From positions 620,001 to 684,000 of the forward strand of contig NZ_RCCJ01000001.1 in assembly GCF_003664005.1 (NCBI RefSeq): DNA of 64,000 bases, read 5' to 3'. The notes under the pieces were generated by a model. It did no database searches and was not told the DNA's origin. It was given only the letters and a program-made list of their open reading frames with translations. The translations under genes and the position numbers were made by a program. Origin of the DNA: Hydrogenivirga caldilitoris. GTDB taxonomy: Bacteria; Aquificota; Aquificia; Aquificales; Aquificaceae. Shown here piece by piece: positions 8,400 through 17,129 of the stretch (positions are counted from its first letter, which is position 1; each line of letters starts with the position of its first letter).

Positions 8400-9842
8400 A
8401 TGGGACTGAAGGAACAGCTTGTCAGGAAAGGGGATTACGTCTGGGAGCTCCCTAAGAATACAGTGAATGGACAGAAGGTTCCGGTAATAATCTATCTGAG
8501 TGATGCTCTCTTTGAGCTTCTTGAGGAGGATGCCATAAAACAGGCTGCTAACGCCGCGACCCTCAGAGGTGTTCAGAAAGCCATATACGTTATGCCTGAC
8601 GTTCATGTAGGCTACGGATTCCCCGTCGGAGGTGTGATGGCGACCGATACGGAGACGGGAATAATAAGCCCCGGAAGTGTGGGTTATGACATAAACTGCG
8701 GTGTCAGACTCATAGCCACCAACCTTCAATCAAAGGACGTCGCCCCGAAAATAAAGGAGCTAATGCAGGAGGTTCTTAAAAACGTCCCTGCGGGCGTTGG
8801 CTCAACGGGAGATATAAGGCTTTCTCCTTCAAGCATGGAAGAGGTTCTGGTTAAAGGAGCGAAGTGGGCAGTGGAACACGGATACGGGCTGGAAGAGGAT
8901 TTGGAGCACATTGAAAGCTTCGGCTCTCTCCCCAATGCCGACCCTTCAAAGGCTTCCCACGAGGCTTACGAGAGAGGTTCGGACGAGCTTGGGACTGTGG
9001 GTTCTGGAAACCACTTCGTTGAGGTTCAGATGGTTGAGGAGATATACGACGAGGAGATAGCCCAGAAGCTCGGACTCCATGAGGGACAGGTCACCATAAT
9101 GGTTCACTCGGGCTCAAGGGGGTTTGGTCACCAGGTCTGCACCGATTATCTGAAGGTAGCAGTCAGGGTTCTTCCAAAATACGGGATAGAGCTCCCGGAC
9201 CCCCAGCTTGCCTGCATGCCCTTCCTCTCCAACGAGGGACAGGACTACTTCAAGGCTATGTGTGCCGCTGCCAACTATGCCTTTGCCAACAGACAGATAC
9301 TGGGCTTTAAGACGGCTAACACGGTAAGAAGATTCCTTGGACTCTCCTGGGAAGAGTTCGGATACAGACTCATATACGACCACGCCCATAACATAGCGAA
9401 GATAGAGGAGCACAGGGTAGGAAGTAAGCTTAAAAAGGTTGTGGTTCACAGGAAGGGAGCTACGAGAGCCTTTCCTCCCTACAATCCGGAAGTACCACCA
9501 GCCTACAGAGAAGTCGGTCAACCTGTGATAATCCCTGGAGATATGGGAAGGGCTTCTTACCTTCTGGTTGGTCAGCCTGACTCTATGGAAAAGAGTTTTG
9601 GAACTGCATGTCATGGAGCCGGTAGGGTTATGTCAAGGAGAGCCGCAAAGAGGCTTGTCAAAGAACAGGGGCTGGAGAGAGTTATAGCCGGACTCACCGT
9701 GGTTGCAAGGGGGAAGGGAACTATAATGGAGGAGATTCCTCAAGCTTACAAGGATGTTTCCGAGGTTGTTAGGGTAATTCACGAGTTAGGAATAGCCAAG
9801 ATGGTAGCGAGGCTAAAACCCCTCGGAACGCTCAAGGGTTGA
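8400..9842 (+). CDS. rtcB: RNA-splicing ligase RtcB
   Basis: GTP- and Mn-dependent ligase that joins RNA 2',3'-cyclic-phosphate (or 3'-phosphate) ends to 5'-OH ends, used in RNA repair. Length 480 residues is standard. Landmarks include MPDVHVGYGFPVGGV, GYDINCGVRL (metal-binding Asp/Cys), GSGNHFVEVQ, MVHSGSRGFGHQV, and the guanylylated-histidine region AFGTACHGAGRVMSRRAAKR with the His in CHGAGR. A strong Shine-Dalgarno (gggggtgag) precedes ATG 8400. It overlaps the convergent ATPase gene by 11 bases. No RtcA or archease gene lies beside it. Confidence 0.96.
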   Translation: MGLKEQLVRKGDYVWELPKNTVNGQKVPVIIYLSDALFELLEEDAIKQAANAATLRGVQKAIYVMPDVHVGYGFPVGGVMATDTETGIISPGSVGYDINCGVRLIATNLQSKDVAPKIKELMQEVLKNVPAGVGSTGDIRLSPSSMEEVLVKGAKWAVEHGYGLEEDLEHIESFGSLPNADPSKASHEAYERGSDELGTVGSGNHFVEVQMVEEIYDEEIAQKLGLHEGQVTIMVHSGSRGFGHQVCTDYLKVAVRVLPKYGIELPDPQLACMPFLSNEGQDYFKAMCAAANYAFANRQILGFKTANTVRRFLGLSWEEFGYRLIYDHAHNIAKIEEHRVGSKLKKVVVHRKGATRAFPPYNPEVPPAYREVGQPVIIPGDMGRASYLLVGQPDSMEKSFGTACHGAGRVMSRRAAKRLVKEQGLERVIAGLTVVARGKGTIMEEIPQAYKDVSEVVRVIHELGIAKMVARLKPLGTLKG

Positions 9843-10953
9843 GGTTCTTTAGCCATAACTTCACTATCGGGCTCTGGAATACAAACCTCTTGCCCCGCCT
9901 ATCTATCACATCTTTCTGGATAAGAGACTTTACCGCCTTCTGGACTGTATTGGGGCTGAGTCCGAACCTTTCAAGATTTTCTCTCCTGTATATTTCTACG
10001 CCATTCGTGTAGGCTATAAGTTTAAGGGTATTCCTCTGCACATTTGTAAGCTCCTGCCACATGAACCAGAAGACGTCCTTTTCAGCCTCTAAAAGCTTTT
10101 CCTTAGCATGCTCAAAGGTTTCTTCGTCAACGGTATTTTTGGTTTCCTCCCACAGGAAGTGGAAGAACTGCTGAACCCCCTGTGGATGCCCTTCAAGAAG
10201 TTCAACAGCCCTTCTAACAAATTTTTCGTTTATACTTTTCCCCGTTTCCTCAAACTTTCCCACAACAAAAGGTAGCCAGTCCTCTTCAGATATGGGTTCA
10301 AGAGGTAACTTTTTAACAGAACCGTAGAAGGGTTCCTTCCTGTCAGAAAAGAGCCTTTCAAGTATAGACTTTCTGCTCCCTGAAAATATATAAGAGACCT
10401 TCCTTGAATGCTTTTGCAAAACGCTCCTCAACTTAGCGCTAAGCCCAAGTCTGTGAATTTCCTGAAACTCATCCATAATTATGCACAGCTTTCTACCTGT
10501 CCTTTCAGTGTATACGTAGGGAAGGTTCACTACCTCCTCAAAGGTTCTATCCCTTTCCTCTCTCCGGAGTGTTAGTTTAAATCTGGTTTTTCCCTCTGGG
10601 TCAACCTCCACACTAAAATAAGGTTTGAACCCGAGCGTTTCTTTAAGTAGCCTAAGGGCTCTGTCTACCTTTGATTCTAAGGAACGAACAACTGTAGAGA
10701 AATAAACCTCAAGGAACTCTTCCTCGGAGGATATAGGAAAAAGGTCTATGTAAATGCCTGCTACGCTTTTACCTTTGAGCCTTTCAAGTAGGGCAAAGAG
10801 TAGGGAGGTTTTCCCATATCTTCTAGGAGCGTAAACCAGAACGTTTATACCCGACATAACATCATTCTCCAGATATCTGAGTTCTCTTTTTCTATTGCAG
10901 AAGTCCTTCTCCTTAACTACACCACCGAAGAAGAAAGGGTTATTATACATCAT
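9832..10953 (-). CDS. AAA ATPase with C-terminal winged helix ('archaeal ATPase' type)
   Basis: A 373-residue P-loop ATPase of the type common in archaea and thermophilic bacteria (PF01637-like). It begins NPFFFGGVVKEKDFCNRKRE, the usual family opening. Walker A is YAPRRYGKTS (about 42-51), Walker B is CIIMDEFQEI, and a sensor-like SYIFSGSRKS follows. The C-terminal 90 residues look like a winged helix (LSPNTVQKAVKSLIQKDVI). The cellular role of the family is unclear. It has its own consensus promoter (10964-10993) and a very short leader. The A+T-rich intergenic region suggests it may be an acquired gene. Confidence 0.8.
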   Translation of the reverse strand: MMYNNPFFFGGVVKEKDFCNRKRELRYLENDVMSGINVLVYAPRRYGKTSLLFALLERLKGKSVAGIYIDLFPISSEEEFLEVYFSTVVRSLESKVDRALRLLKETLGFKPYFSVEVDPEGKTRFKLTLRREERDRTFEEVVNLPYVYTERTGRKLCIIMDEFQEIHRLGLSAKLRSVLQKHSRKVSYIFSGSRKSILERLFSDRKEPFYGSVKKLPLEPISEEDWLPFVVGKFEETGKSINEKFVRRAVELLEGHPQGVQQFFHFLWEETKNTVDEETFEHAKEKLLEAEKDVFWFMWQELTNVQRNTLKLIAYTNGVEIYRRENLERFGLSPNTVQKAVKSLIQKDVIDRRGKRFVFQSPIVKLWLKNLNP

Positions 10954-10963
10954 GGTATAATTT

Positions 10964-10993
10964 ATTATATAGTATCTGGTATTATACCGTCAA
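10964..10993 (-). promoter_or_regulatory. Consensus sigma-70-type promoter for the ATPase gene
   Basis: On the minus strand TTGACG (10988-10993) and TATAAT (10964-10969) are separated by 18 bases. The predicted start of transcription lies about 4 bases before the ATPase ATG (10953), leaving no room for a Shine-Dalgarno, so this message is probably leaderless. The region also carries an inverted repeat GGTATAAT (10954-10961) / ATTATACC (10981-10988) that overlaps both promoter boxes and could bind a repressor. Confidence 0.6.
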
Positions 10994-11000
10994 GTATAAT

Positions 11001-12449
11001 TCACAATCCCAGCTTTTCCCATAGCTCGTCTATCTTTCTCTTAACCTCCTCGTCCATCCTTATCACCTCGGGCCATTCCCTCGTGTATCCCTCCTCCTTC
11101 CATTTGGTCGTTGCGTCTATGACCATCTTTCCTCCAAAGCCCACCTCGTTAGTAGCATGGTCAAGAACATCTATGGGACCCTTAAGTATCTGGACGTCCC
11201 TCGCCGGATCTACGTTGTTCCCCCAAGCCCAGAGGACCTCCCCCATATCCTGAACGTTTATCCAGTCATCTAAAACGACAATGTGCTTTTCTAGGGACAT
11301 AAGTCCAAGACCCAGAAGCGCGTAAGCTACTTTAAAGGCATGCCCGGGAAAGCGCTTTTTTATGGAGACGAAGCAGAAGTTATGAAAACCTCCTTCGGCG
11401 GGCAGGTGGTAGTCCACGACCTCCGGTAAATTGAACTTTATCAAGGGCAGGAATATCCTCTCGGTAGCCCAGCCTAAATACTTGTCCTCCTGAGGTGGTA
11501 TGCCGACTATAGTGTGGAGGTAAACGGGACTCCTGCGCCTCACTATGGCGGTGACGTGCATCCTCGGGTACTTATCAACGGGCGTATAGTATCCTGTGTG
11601 GTCTCCGAAGGGTCCTTCATCTACGAGCTCCTCCCGTGGGTCAACGTATCCCTCTACAACTATCTCTGCGTTGGCGGGATACTCAATGTCAACGGTTATA
11701 CCCTTTACAAGCTCAACAGGTCTCTCCATTACTATTCCCGCAAAGAGGTATTCATCAACCTCAGGTGGTAGGGGGGCGCTTGCAACGTAAGGAAGGGGAG
11801 ACTCGCCCCCTATCGCAACCGCAACCTCAAGCCTTTTGCCCAGCCTCTTCGCCTTCCAGAAGTGGTGATTCCCGTCCTTATGTATCTGCCAGTGAACCGC
11901 AAGGTGCTTCCCATCCAGAACCTGAAGTCTGTAAAGTCCCACGTTCCTTATACCGCTCTCGGGGTCCTTCGTTATAACCTGCCCGAAGGTTATGTACCTA
12001 CCCCCGTCCTTGGGCCAGCACTGAGGGATAGGAAGGAAGAAGAGGTCGGGGTCTCTGTCCACAACCTCCTGAACGGGGGCTTTCTTAACCACCCTCGGTA
12101 TGGCGTCGTTCAGCTTCTTTAGCTCAGGGAGTCTCTTTAACTTCTCTAAGAAGGTCTGGGGGACCTCAGGTCTTAAAATCCTGTAGAGCTTCCAGCCTAT
12201 ATCCTCAAGGTTCTCATACCCGAGGGCGAGCTTTATCCTCTTCTCCGAGCCGTAAAGGTTGGCAACTATCGGAATATCGTAACCCTCAACGTTCTCAAAG
12301 AGGAGCGCCTTACCCCCTCCCGGCATCTTGGAGACCCTGTCTATCACCTCCGTGATCTCCAGAATCGGAGAGAGAGGTTCCCTTATCCTTACCAGCTCTC
12401 CCCTGCTTTCAAGCTCCCTCACAAACTCCTGAAGACTCTTAAAAGGCAT
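11001..12449 (-). CDS. UbiD-family decarboxylase
   Basis: Cytosolic 482-residue member of the UbiD family, which uses prenylated FMN to decarboxylate aromatic or unsaturated acids. The signature EGPFGDHTGYYTPVDKYP (about 290-307) with the catalytic Glu/Asp region is intact, and the N-terminal VRIREPLSPILEITEV and LLFENVEGYDIPIVANLYGS segments are typical. In Aquificales it would most plausibly serve quinone (menaquinone) synthesis, but that is inference; no other quinone gene is near. The downstream ATPase gene has its own promoter. It is divergent from the Wzz-like gene with 26 bases between starts. Confidence 0.9.
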   Translation of the reverse strand: MPFKSLQEFVRELESRGELVRIREPLSPILEITEVIDRVSKMPGGGKALLFENVEGYDIPIVANLYGSEKRIKLALGYENLEDIGWKLYRILRPEVPQTFLEKLKRLPELKKLNDAIPRVVKKAPVQEVVDRDPDLFFLPIPQCWPKDGGRYITFGQVITKDPESGIRNVGLYRLQVLDGKHLAVHWQIHKDGNHHFWKAKRLGKRLEVAVAIGGESPLPYVASAPLPPEVDEYLFAGIVMERPVELVKGITVDIEYPANAEIVVEGYVDPREELVDEGPFGDHTGYYTPVDKYPRMHVTAIVRRRSPVYLHTIVGIPPQEDKYLGWATERIFLPLIKFNLPEVVDYHLPAEGGFHNFCFVSIKKRFPGHAFKVAYALLGLGLMSLEKHIVVLDDWINVQDMGEVLWAWGNNVDPARDVQILKGPIDVLDHATNEVGFGGKMVIDATTKWKEEGYTREWPEVIRMDEEVKRKIDELWEKLGL

Positions 12450-12475
12450 GGGTTTATTATAAAATCTTTACCACC

Positions 12476-13273
12476 ATGGAAAAGCAGAGAGGGGAGATTT
12501 ACTACGAAGAGGAGATAGACCTTTACGAGCTGTGGCTCAGACTGAAAAAGAGGTGGAAGGTTGTAGCTGGAACTGTTCTTCTTTTCCTCGTTGCTTCGCT
12601 GGTATACCTATTTGTGGCAAAGCCTGTATATGAAAGCTCCGCGGTTATAAAAATAGGGTATGACCCTGTATTCTTAATAAATCCAGAAGAACCTAAGTTC
12701 TTGCCTATACTCACACCTCAAGAGTTCAGTCATTTGATTTCATCAATAAATTTAGATGTAAAAGGTTTGAAAAATATAGAGGCACAACCAGAAACAAAAA
12801 GTCCATCAACAGTGATAATCAACATTTCTGCTTATGACCCTGAAGTTATAGAGCCAGCTTTCAGAAAATTGATGGCAAGGATTGAAAACAATCCCATGGT
12901 TAAGGATAAAATATACAGTGTTAAAAGCATACTACAAACCAGAAAAAAGAAACTGCTGGAAGCTCTACAGGAGCTCTACACTTATAAAAAAGAATTAAAT
13001 CAAAAAGATATAGATAAGCTAGCCGAAGTTAGTACTAGAATAGCCATGTTAGAAAGGGAGTTTGACGATATAAGGATACTGCTAAGTAATATAAGAGCTT
13101 TTGAGGTTATTTCCGAACCGAGAACTCCAACACAACCCTCCAAACCAAAGAAGCTCCTTATCTTGGCTGTGTCATTTGTTTCCTCCCTCTTCCTCGGTAT
13201 CTTCTTAGCCCTCTTCTTAGAGTGGCTTGAGGAAGCGAGAAAAAGATACCGTGAGCGGTCAATTGAATCTTAG
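12476..13273 (+). CDS. Wzz-type polysaccharide chain-length determinant (co-polymerase)
   Basis: Inner-membrane protein of 265 residues that should set chain length of a Wzy-made polysaccharide. Topology is diagnostic: a cytosolic N-terminus with DLYELWLRLKKRWKVV, a first membrane helix at about 35-55, a periplasmic domain with coiled-coil-like helices (about 150-205), a Pro-rich EPRTPTQPSKPKK motif just before the second helix, and that helix at about 226-247. No tyrosine-kinase domain is attached. It is the first gene of the polysaccharide region, although competence genes and a TnpB gene separate it from manC. Confidence 0.85.
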   Translation: MEKQRGEIYYEEEIDLYELWLRLKKRWKVVAGTVLLFLVASLVYLFVAKPVYESSAVIKIGYDPVFLINPEEPKFLPILTPQEFSHLISSINLDVKGLKNIEAQPETKSPSTVIINISAYDPEVIEPAFRKLMARIENNPMVKDKIYSVKSILQTRKKKLLEALQELYTYKKELNQKDIDKLAEVSTRIAMLEREFDDIRILLSNIRAFEVISEPRTPTQPSKPKKLLILAVSFVSSLFLGIFLALFLEWLEEARKRYRERSIES

Positions 13274-13295
13274 TCAAGTACACTCAATACGAAGT

Positions 13296-13336
13296 GTGAA
13301 AGTTCCCTTGAATTCTCAATTTTTGGAACTTATAAT
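13296..13336 (+). promoter_or_regulatory. Promoter with upstream element shared with the manC promoter
   Basis: TTGAAT (13308-13313) and TATAAT (13331-13336) are 17 bases apart, a good sigma-70 promoter for the small exported-protein gene at 13366. The -35 box is embedded in GTGAAAGTTCCCTTG (13296-13310). The same 15-mer with one change, at the same distance from TATAAT, occurs before manC at 18379-18419, which suggests a common regulator or a duplicated promoter. Confidence 0.6.
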
Positions 13337-13365
13337 ACCTCATAATCAGAGAGGGGGAGTGTATT

Positions 13366-13617
13366 ATGAAGGTATTGGTGATACTTTTGTTTGCAAGTCT
13401 TAGCTTCGCCGGAAGTTACCACGACTGCATAAGGAACGCGGTGGCGATAGAAAGAGCCATAGAGGTGGCAAGGGACTATGTCGGTAAGCCCTTCAAGGTA
13501 TGGATAGGACAGTCAAAGAGAACGGGTGAGTGCTACTGGAAGGTAAATGGAACGGAGGGATATATCATACTTAAGGCTGAGACAGGTGAGATAATTAAAT
13601 TCTACAGAAACAGATGA
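13366..13617 (+). CDS. Small exported protein, PepSY-like
   Basis: An 83-residue protein with a clear signal peptide (MKVLVILLFASLSFAGS). The mature domain of about 65 residues has the helix-strand-strand order of a PepSY-like fold: an N-terminal helix AVAIERAIEVARDYVGKPF followed by strands with YWKVNGTEGYIILKAETGEIIKF. Two Cys (HDC and ECYW) could form a disulfide in the periplasm. Function is unknown; PepSY domains often act as inhibitors or binding modules. It has its own promoter and a strong Shine-Dalgarno (gagggggag). The promoter relationship with manC hints at co-regulation with the polysaccharide genes. Confidence 0.6.
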   Translation: MKVLVILLFASLSFAGSYHDCIRNAVAIERAIEVARDYVGKPFKVWIGQSKRTGECYWKVNGTEGYIILKAETGEIIKFYRNR

Positions 13618-13706
13618 TCTCTACGGAAGAGGTAATAGAAGTTGCTACACTCCTTTTCCATAAAAGTATTATTCAAACAGAAGAAAGCTCAGGAAGGTAG
13701 TAGAGG

Positions 13707-15284
13707 ATGTCATCAGGTAAGAGAGTTCTCTCCATAAGAGTGAGCGGGAGGGAGAGGAAAAGAAGGGTAAGGACTCTCCTCTTAGACCTCGCTCACTTCA
13801 GGAACATGCTCATAATCCTCATCAGGGAATACTACCTCCTCCACAGAGAGCACTTGCTAAATCAGTCCCTCCTCTACGGTCTGGTAGCTAAAAATTACTC
13901 ATGTAAATACAGGGAAGAGCTTGAAAAGGTTTTAAGGAACATAGAAGATAGCCGTGAACTAAAAGAATTCCTTGAGAGACTTAAAGCCCAGAAGGAGAAG
14001 ATAGATAATCCTCACTACGTTCAGTACGTTATCCGTCAGGTCATAAAGGACTTCAGGAGTTTCTTCAAGTCTCTTGAGTGCTTCAGAGCCAACCCTGAGA
14101 AGCTTAGAGAAATGCCAAGACTTTCCAAACCTAAGAAATTAAGATACCTGATAAACTTCTCTGTAGAAGGGAACGCTAACACTTTTAAACAGGAAGAAGA
14201 CAGGTTGGTAATCAGGCTCAGGAACGGCAAATACCTCAAGGTAAAGCTCCCTAAAGACTTCCCTTACAGGGTTTCTTCTGTAAGACTAAAACTCTTCGGA
14301 GATGATCTTTACGTGGATGTTGTTTATGAGCAGGAAGTAAAGGGCATAGAGCCAAAAGGAGATTACAGAGCGGGAATAGACATAGGACTTGACGAAATGC
14401 TCTCCGTTGTGAGTGAAAACCCTGAAATAAAGAGCTTTATAGTCTCAGGCAAAGAGATAAAAGCTTTTAATCAATGGTTTAACAAAGAGAGAGCAAAACT
14501 GAGGTCTCAGATGGATTACCTGAAGAATGAGATAAGGAGCGGAGATTATGAAGACGTAAGCCCTCTGAAAAAGAAACTCAGGGAACTTGAGATAAAGGAA
14601 AAGGTTTTATCAGCCCAAAGGAAGAGGTGGATGGAAAACAACCTTTATAAGATAGCAAGAAAACTGGTGGATTTGCTTTACAAGACAGGACACAAAATCA
14701 TTTACATAGGGAAGAACGCAATAGAGAGCAAGAACGGGATAGATTTGGGAAAGAAGACCAATCGGGAGTTTGTATCAATTCCCTTCAGGAGACTGGTAGA
14801 GCTGATCAAGTACAAAGCAGAGGAGCTCAGAATGGAAGTTGTGGAGGTTGATGAGAGCTACACATCAAAGACCTCGCCTTTTGCTGACATACTGAAGGTT
14901 CAGGAGCTCGGCAGTCAGAAGTTTGAAGAAGAGGATGAGACAAAGAGAAAAGAGCTTGAAAAGGAAATATCCGAGTTGAGGAAGGGTAGCAGGAGCGGGA
15001 ATGTGTTTAAGGATAAGGTTCTTGGCAAAGTTTTTCACGCAGACCTTGTAGGGGCTTTGAACATACTGAGAGCGGGAGCTAAGCTCCTTAGACTTAGCTT
15101 TTATGAGAACCTCAGGGTGCTGTTTACCAAGCTCTGTAATCCCGTGAGGTTCAAACTCGTGGACTTTCTTTACCTGCAAGTATCCCCTGAGTCCCTTTTG
15201 GGGATAGGGGGTAGTAAGCAGGGAGTTTTAATCCCTGCAGGGTGGATGGAAAAACAGGGTTATTTGGATAGGTTTGAAATTTAA
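13707..15284 (+). CDS. tnpB: TnpB (IS200/IS605-type OrfB, RNA-guided nuclease family)
   Basis: A 525-residue TnpB-family protein without a TnpA partner gene nearby. The RuvC-I Asp is in AGIDIGLDE (Asp225) and the RuvC-III Asp in FHADLVGALNILRAG. The usual RuvC-II position reads IYIGKNAIES, with Gly where most TnpB have Glu; a Glu in VVEVDESYTSK may substitute, as in the rearranged-site TnpB subgroup. The zinc-finger Cys pairs are missing: the YTSK motif is followed by TSPFAD, and no CxxC is seen before the final Asp. The C-terminal tail (LLGIGGSKQGVLIPAG) is typical of thermophile TnpB proteins. It lies in the polysaccharide region beside a gene remnant. Confidence 0.88.
   Translation: MSSGKRVLSIRVSGRERKRRVRTLLLDLAHFRNMLIILIREYYLLHREHLLNQSLLYGLVAKNYSCKYREELEKVLRNIEDSRELKEFLERLKAQKEKIDNPHYVQYVIRQVIKDFRSFFKSLECFRANPEKLREMPRLSKPKKLRYLINFSVEGNANTFKQEEDRLVIRLRNGKYLKVKLPKDFPYRVSSVRLKLFGDDLYVDVVYEQEVKGIEPKGDYRAGIDIGLDEMLSVVSENPEIKSFIVSGKEIKAFNQWFNKERAKLRSQMDYLKNEIRSGDYEDVSPLKKKLRELEIKEKVLSAQRKRWMENNLYKIARKLVDLLYKTGHKIIYIGKNAIESKNGIDLGKKTNREFVSIPFRRLVELIKYKAEELRMEVVEVDESYTSKTSPFADILKVQELGSQKFEEEDETKRKELEKEISELRKGSRSGNVFKDKVLGKVFHADLVGALNILRAGAKLLRLSFYENLRVLFTKLCNPVRFKLVDFLYLQVSPESLLGIGGSKQGVLIPAGWMEKQGYLDRFEI
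15187..15255 (+). ncRNA. Candidate guide (omega) RNA scaffold / right-end hairpins of the TnpB element
   Basis: Within the last codons of tnpB the DNA forms stacked inverted repeats. CAGGGA (15219-15224) and TCCCTG (15232-15237) flank a 7-base loop, and a weaker TCCC/GGGGA hairpin precedes it. Guide RNAs of IS200/IS605 TnpB proteins derive from the tnpB 3' end and right end, so this is the expected place for one. The segment 15225-15255 also looks like a CRISPR repeat on the minus strand, with GTTTTT and ATTAAAAC ends. Boundaries are approximate, and no guide region or target site can be assigned. Confidence 0.35.
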
Positions 15285-15319
15285 TGCCCTGTTTTTCTAC
15301 CTACCTGGCATGTGGGTAA

Positions 15320-15487
15320 AGACTACTTAAGAAGCTGGATCAGACGGAAAGGGCGTTTATGAACCTTAAAGAAGTCCCCGCTCTGGAAGGTAGTTTGGAG
15401 AAGAAAATACTCTACGAGGTATCCGCCAAACGGTTTGAGTACAACTATGAAGTTCTTTGGAAGACGGCAAGACTCTTTCTTCTATAG
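15320..15487 (+). pseudogene. Remnant of a HEPN-type nucleotidyltransferase-partner gene (HI0074 family)
   Basis: Between tnpB and comM one frame reads about 55 codons without a start, including KKLDQTERAFMNLKEV and VSAKRFEYNYEVLWKTARLFL, then TAG 15485-15487. The pattern of a helix with ALxxL-like spacing followed by QRFEFxxExxWKxxKxxL is the core of the HI0074/HepT-like HEPN proteins that pair with MNT nucleotidyltransferases. Only the N-terminal half remains, the second half is absent, and no nucleotidyltransferase gene is present. The rest of 15285-15539 holds nothing else recognisable apart from the comM ribosome-binding site (gaggaggga). Confidence 0.6.
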
Positions 15488-15539
15488 AAGCCTTTGAACA
15501 TATAATTAAAGAACTCAGAAAAACCTGTGAGGAGGGAAC

Positions 15540-17069
15540 ATGACCTTCGTAAAGGTAAAGAGCGGAGGGATATGGGGAATAGAGGGTTACGAGGTGGACG
15601 TGGAGGTTGACATCTCTCCAGGGCTCCCCTCTTTCAACATCGTAGGACTTCCAGACTCGGCTATAAAGGAATCAAGGGATAGGGTTAGGAGTGCCATAAA
15701 GAACCTCGGCTTTTCCTTCCCTCAGAAGAGGATAACCGTGAACCTCTCCCCCTCCCACATAAGAAAGCAGGGAACTCTGTACGACCTTCCAATCACCGTT
15801 GGGATACTTACACTCGGAGGTTATCTTGACCCTGAGAGGGTTTCCGAGTTTGTGTTTCTCGGTGAAGTGTCTTTGGATGGGAAGCTCAGCAGGGTAAACG
15901 GAGTCCTTCCGGTGGTTGCCTCTCTCAGGGACAACGGCTTTGTGAGGTTTGTGCTCCCCCTTGAGAACTCCCTTGAAGGTGCTGTAATTGATGGTACTGA
16001 GATATACGGTTTTGAGAGCATTTCTGACCTTATTGAGTTTATAAACGGGGGAGCAAGGGTTGAGCCTGTAAGGGTGAGCTATGAGGACCTCTTAAGCGGT
16101 AAAAGAACTCATGATATTGACCTTGGGGACGTTCTCGGACAAAGTATGGTGAAGAAAGCCCTTGAGATATCTGCAGCCGGCGCCCACAACCTCTCCATGA
16201 TAGGGGCTCCCGGTTCAGGTAAATCCATGCTCGCCAAGAGGGTGGTTACGATACTTCCTCCCCTTGAGTTTGAAGAGATGCTTGAGGTCAGCAGGATTTA
16301 TAGTGTGGCTGGGCTTCTCGGTGAAGGGCTCATAACGGAAAGACCCTTCCGCTCACCCCACCACACAGCCTCGGAAGTGGCACTGATAGGTGGTGGCTCA
16401 ATACCCTTGCCGGGGGAGATATCCTTAGCCCACAAGGGAGTTCTGTTTCTGGACGAGCTCCCTGAGTTCTCAAGGAAAACCCTTGAGGTTCTCCGCCAGC
16501 CAATGGAGGATGGCTGTATAAACATAGCGAGGGCTCAGGGTAGGGTCAGGTTCCCGGCGAGTTTCACGCTCATAACAGCCCAGAATCCCTGCCCCTGTGG
16601 GAACTTCGGCAATCCATATAAGGAATGCACCTGCACCCAGAATCAGATAAGGGCTTACAACTCAAAGGTTTCTCAACCCTTAAAGGACAGGATAGACCTC
16701 AGGGTGTGGGTTGACCCGGTTAAGAAGGAGGAGCTTGTTAAAGGTGTGAAAGGAGAAACTTCGGCGGAGGTAACGAAGAGAGTATTGAGAGCCTATGAAA
16801 TTCAGAGGGACAGGTTCAGGAATTCAAAAACTGACTTTAACGGGAGGATGACCAACAGGGAGGTGGAAAGGTTCTGCTTGAGTATGATGAAGGAAGAAGC
16901 CAAAAGGCTTCTTAAGGATGCTATAGACAGGTTGAACCTATCAGGTAGAGGTTACTTCAGAACCCTTAAGGTGGCGAGAACCATAGCCGACCTTGAGGGG
17001 AGCGAACCTATAGAGGGGAGCCACATAGCTCAGGCTCTTCAGTTCAGGGTTGAGGAGAACGCAGCGTGA
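15540..17069 (+). CDS. comM: ComM/YifB Mg-chelatase-like AAA+ protein
   Basis: A 509-residue AAA+ helicase of the ComM/YifB family, which extends branch migration of incoming single-stranded DNA during natural transformation. It has an N-terminal Lon-protease-like fold (GLPSFNIVGLPDSAIKESRD, about 29-48), a P-loop GAPGSGKSML near 222, Walker B GVLFLDELPEF, a CPCGNFG / CTCTQNQ cysteine pair segment near 350-370, and the C-terminal Mg_chelatase_C helical domain (NLSGRGYFRTLKVARTIADL). The length is standard. It starts at ATG 15540 with a strong Shine-Dalgarno. ComEC follows after 60 bases, giving a competence gene pair. Confidence 0.95.
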   Translation: MTFVKVKSGGIWGIEGYEVDVEVDISPGLPSFNIVGLPDSAIKESRDRVRSAIKNLGFSFPQKRITVNLSPSHIRKQGTLYDLPITVGILTLGGYLDPERVSEFVFLGEVSLDGKLSRVNGVLPVVASLRDNGFVRFVLPLENSLEGAVIDGTEIYGFESISDLIEFINGGARVEPVRVSYEDLLSGKRTHDIDLGDVLGQSMVKKALEISAAGAHNLSMIGAPGSGKSMLAKRVVTILPPLEFEEMLEVSRIYSVAGLLGEGLITERPFRSPHHTASEVALIGGGSIPLPGEISLAHKGVLFLDELPEFSRKTLEVLRQPMEDGCINIARAQGRVRFPASFTLITAQNPCPCGNFGNPYKECTCTQNQIRAYNSKVSQPLKDRIDLRVWVDPVKKEELVKGVKGETSAEVTKRVLRAYEIQRDRFRNSKTDFNGRMTNREVERFCLSMMKEEAKRLLKDAIDRLNLSGRGYFRTLKVARTIADLEGSEPIEGSHIAQALQFRVEENAA

Positions 17070-17129
17070 AGGTAAGCACGGTGAACGAGCTGAGTGAGTT
17101 CATGAGGGATTTCCTCCTGAAAGAAAATT

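Noticed and set aside
9114-9614. 166-codon open frame antisense to rtcB
   Set aside because: Shadow of a conserved gene, with no recognisable domain.
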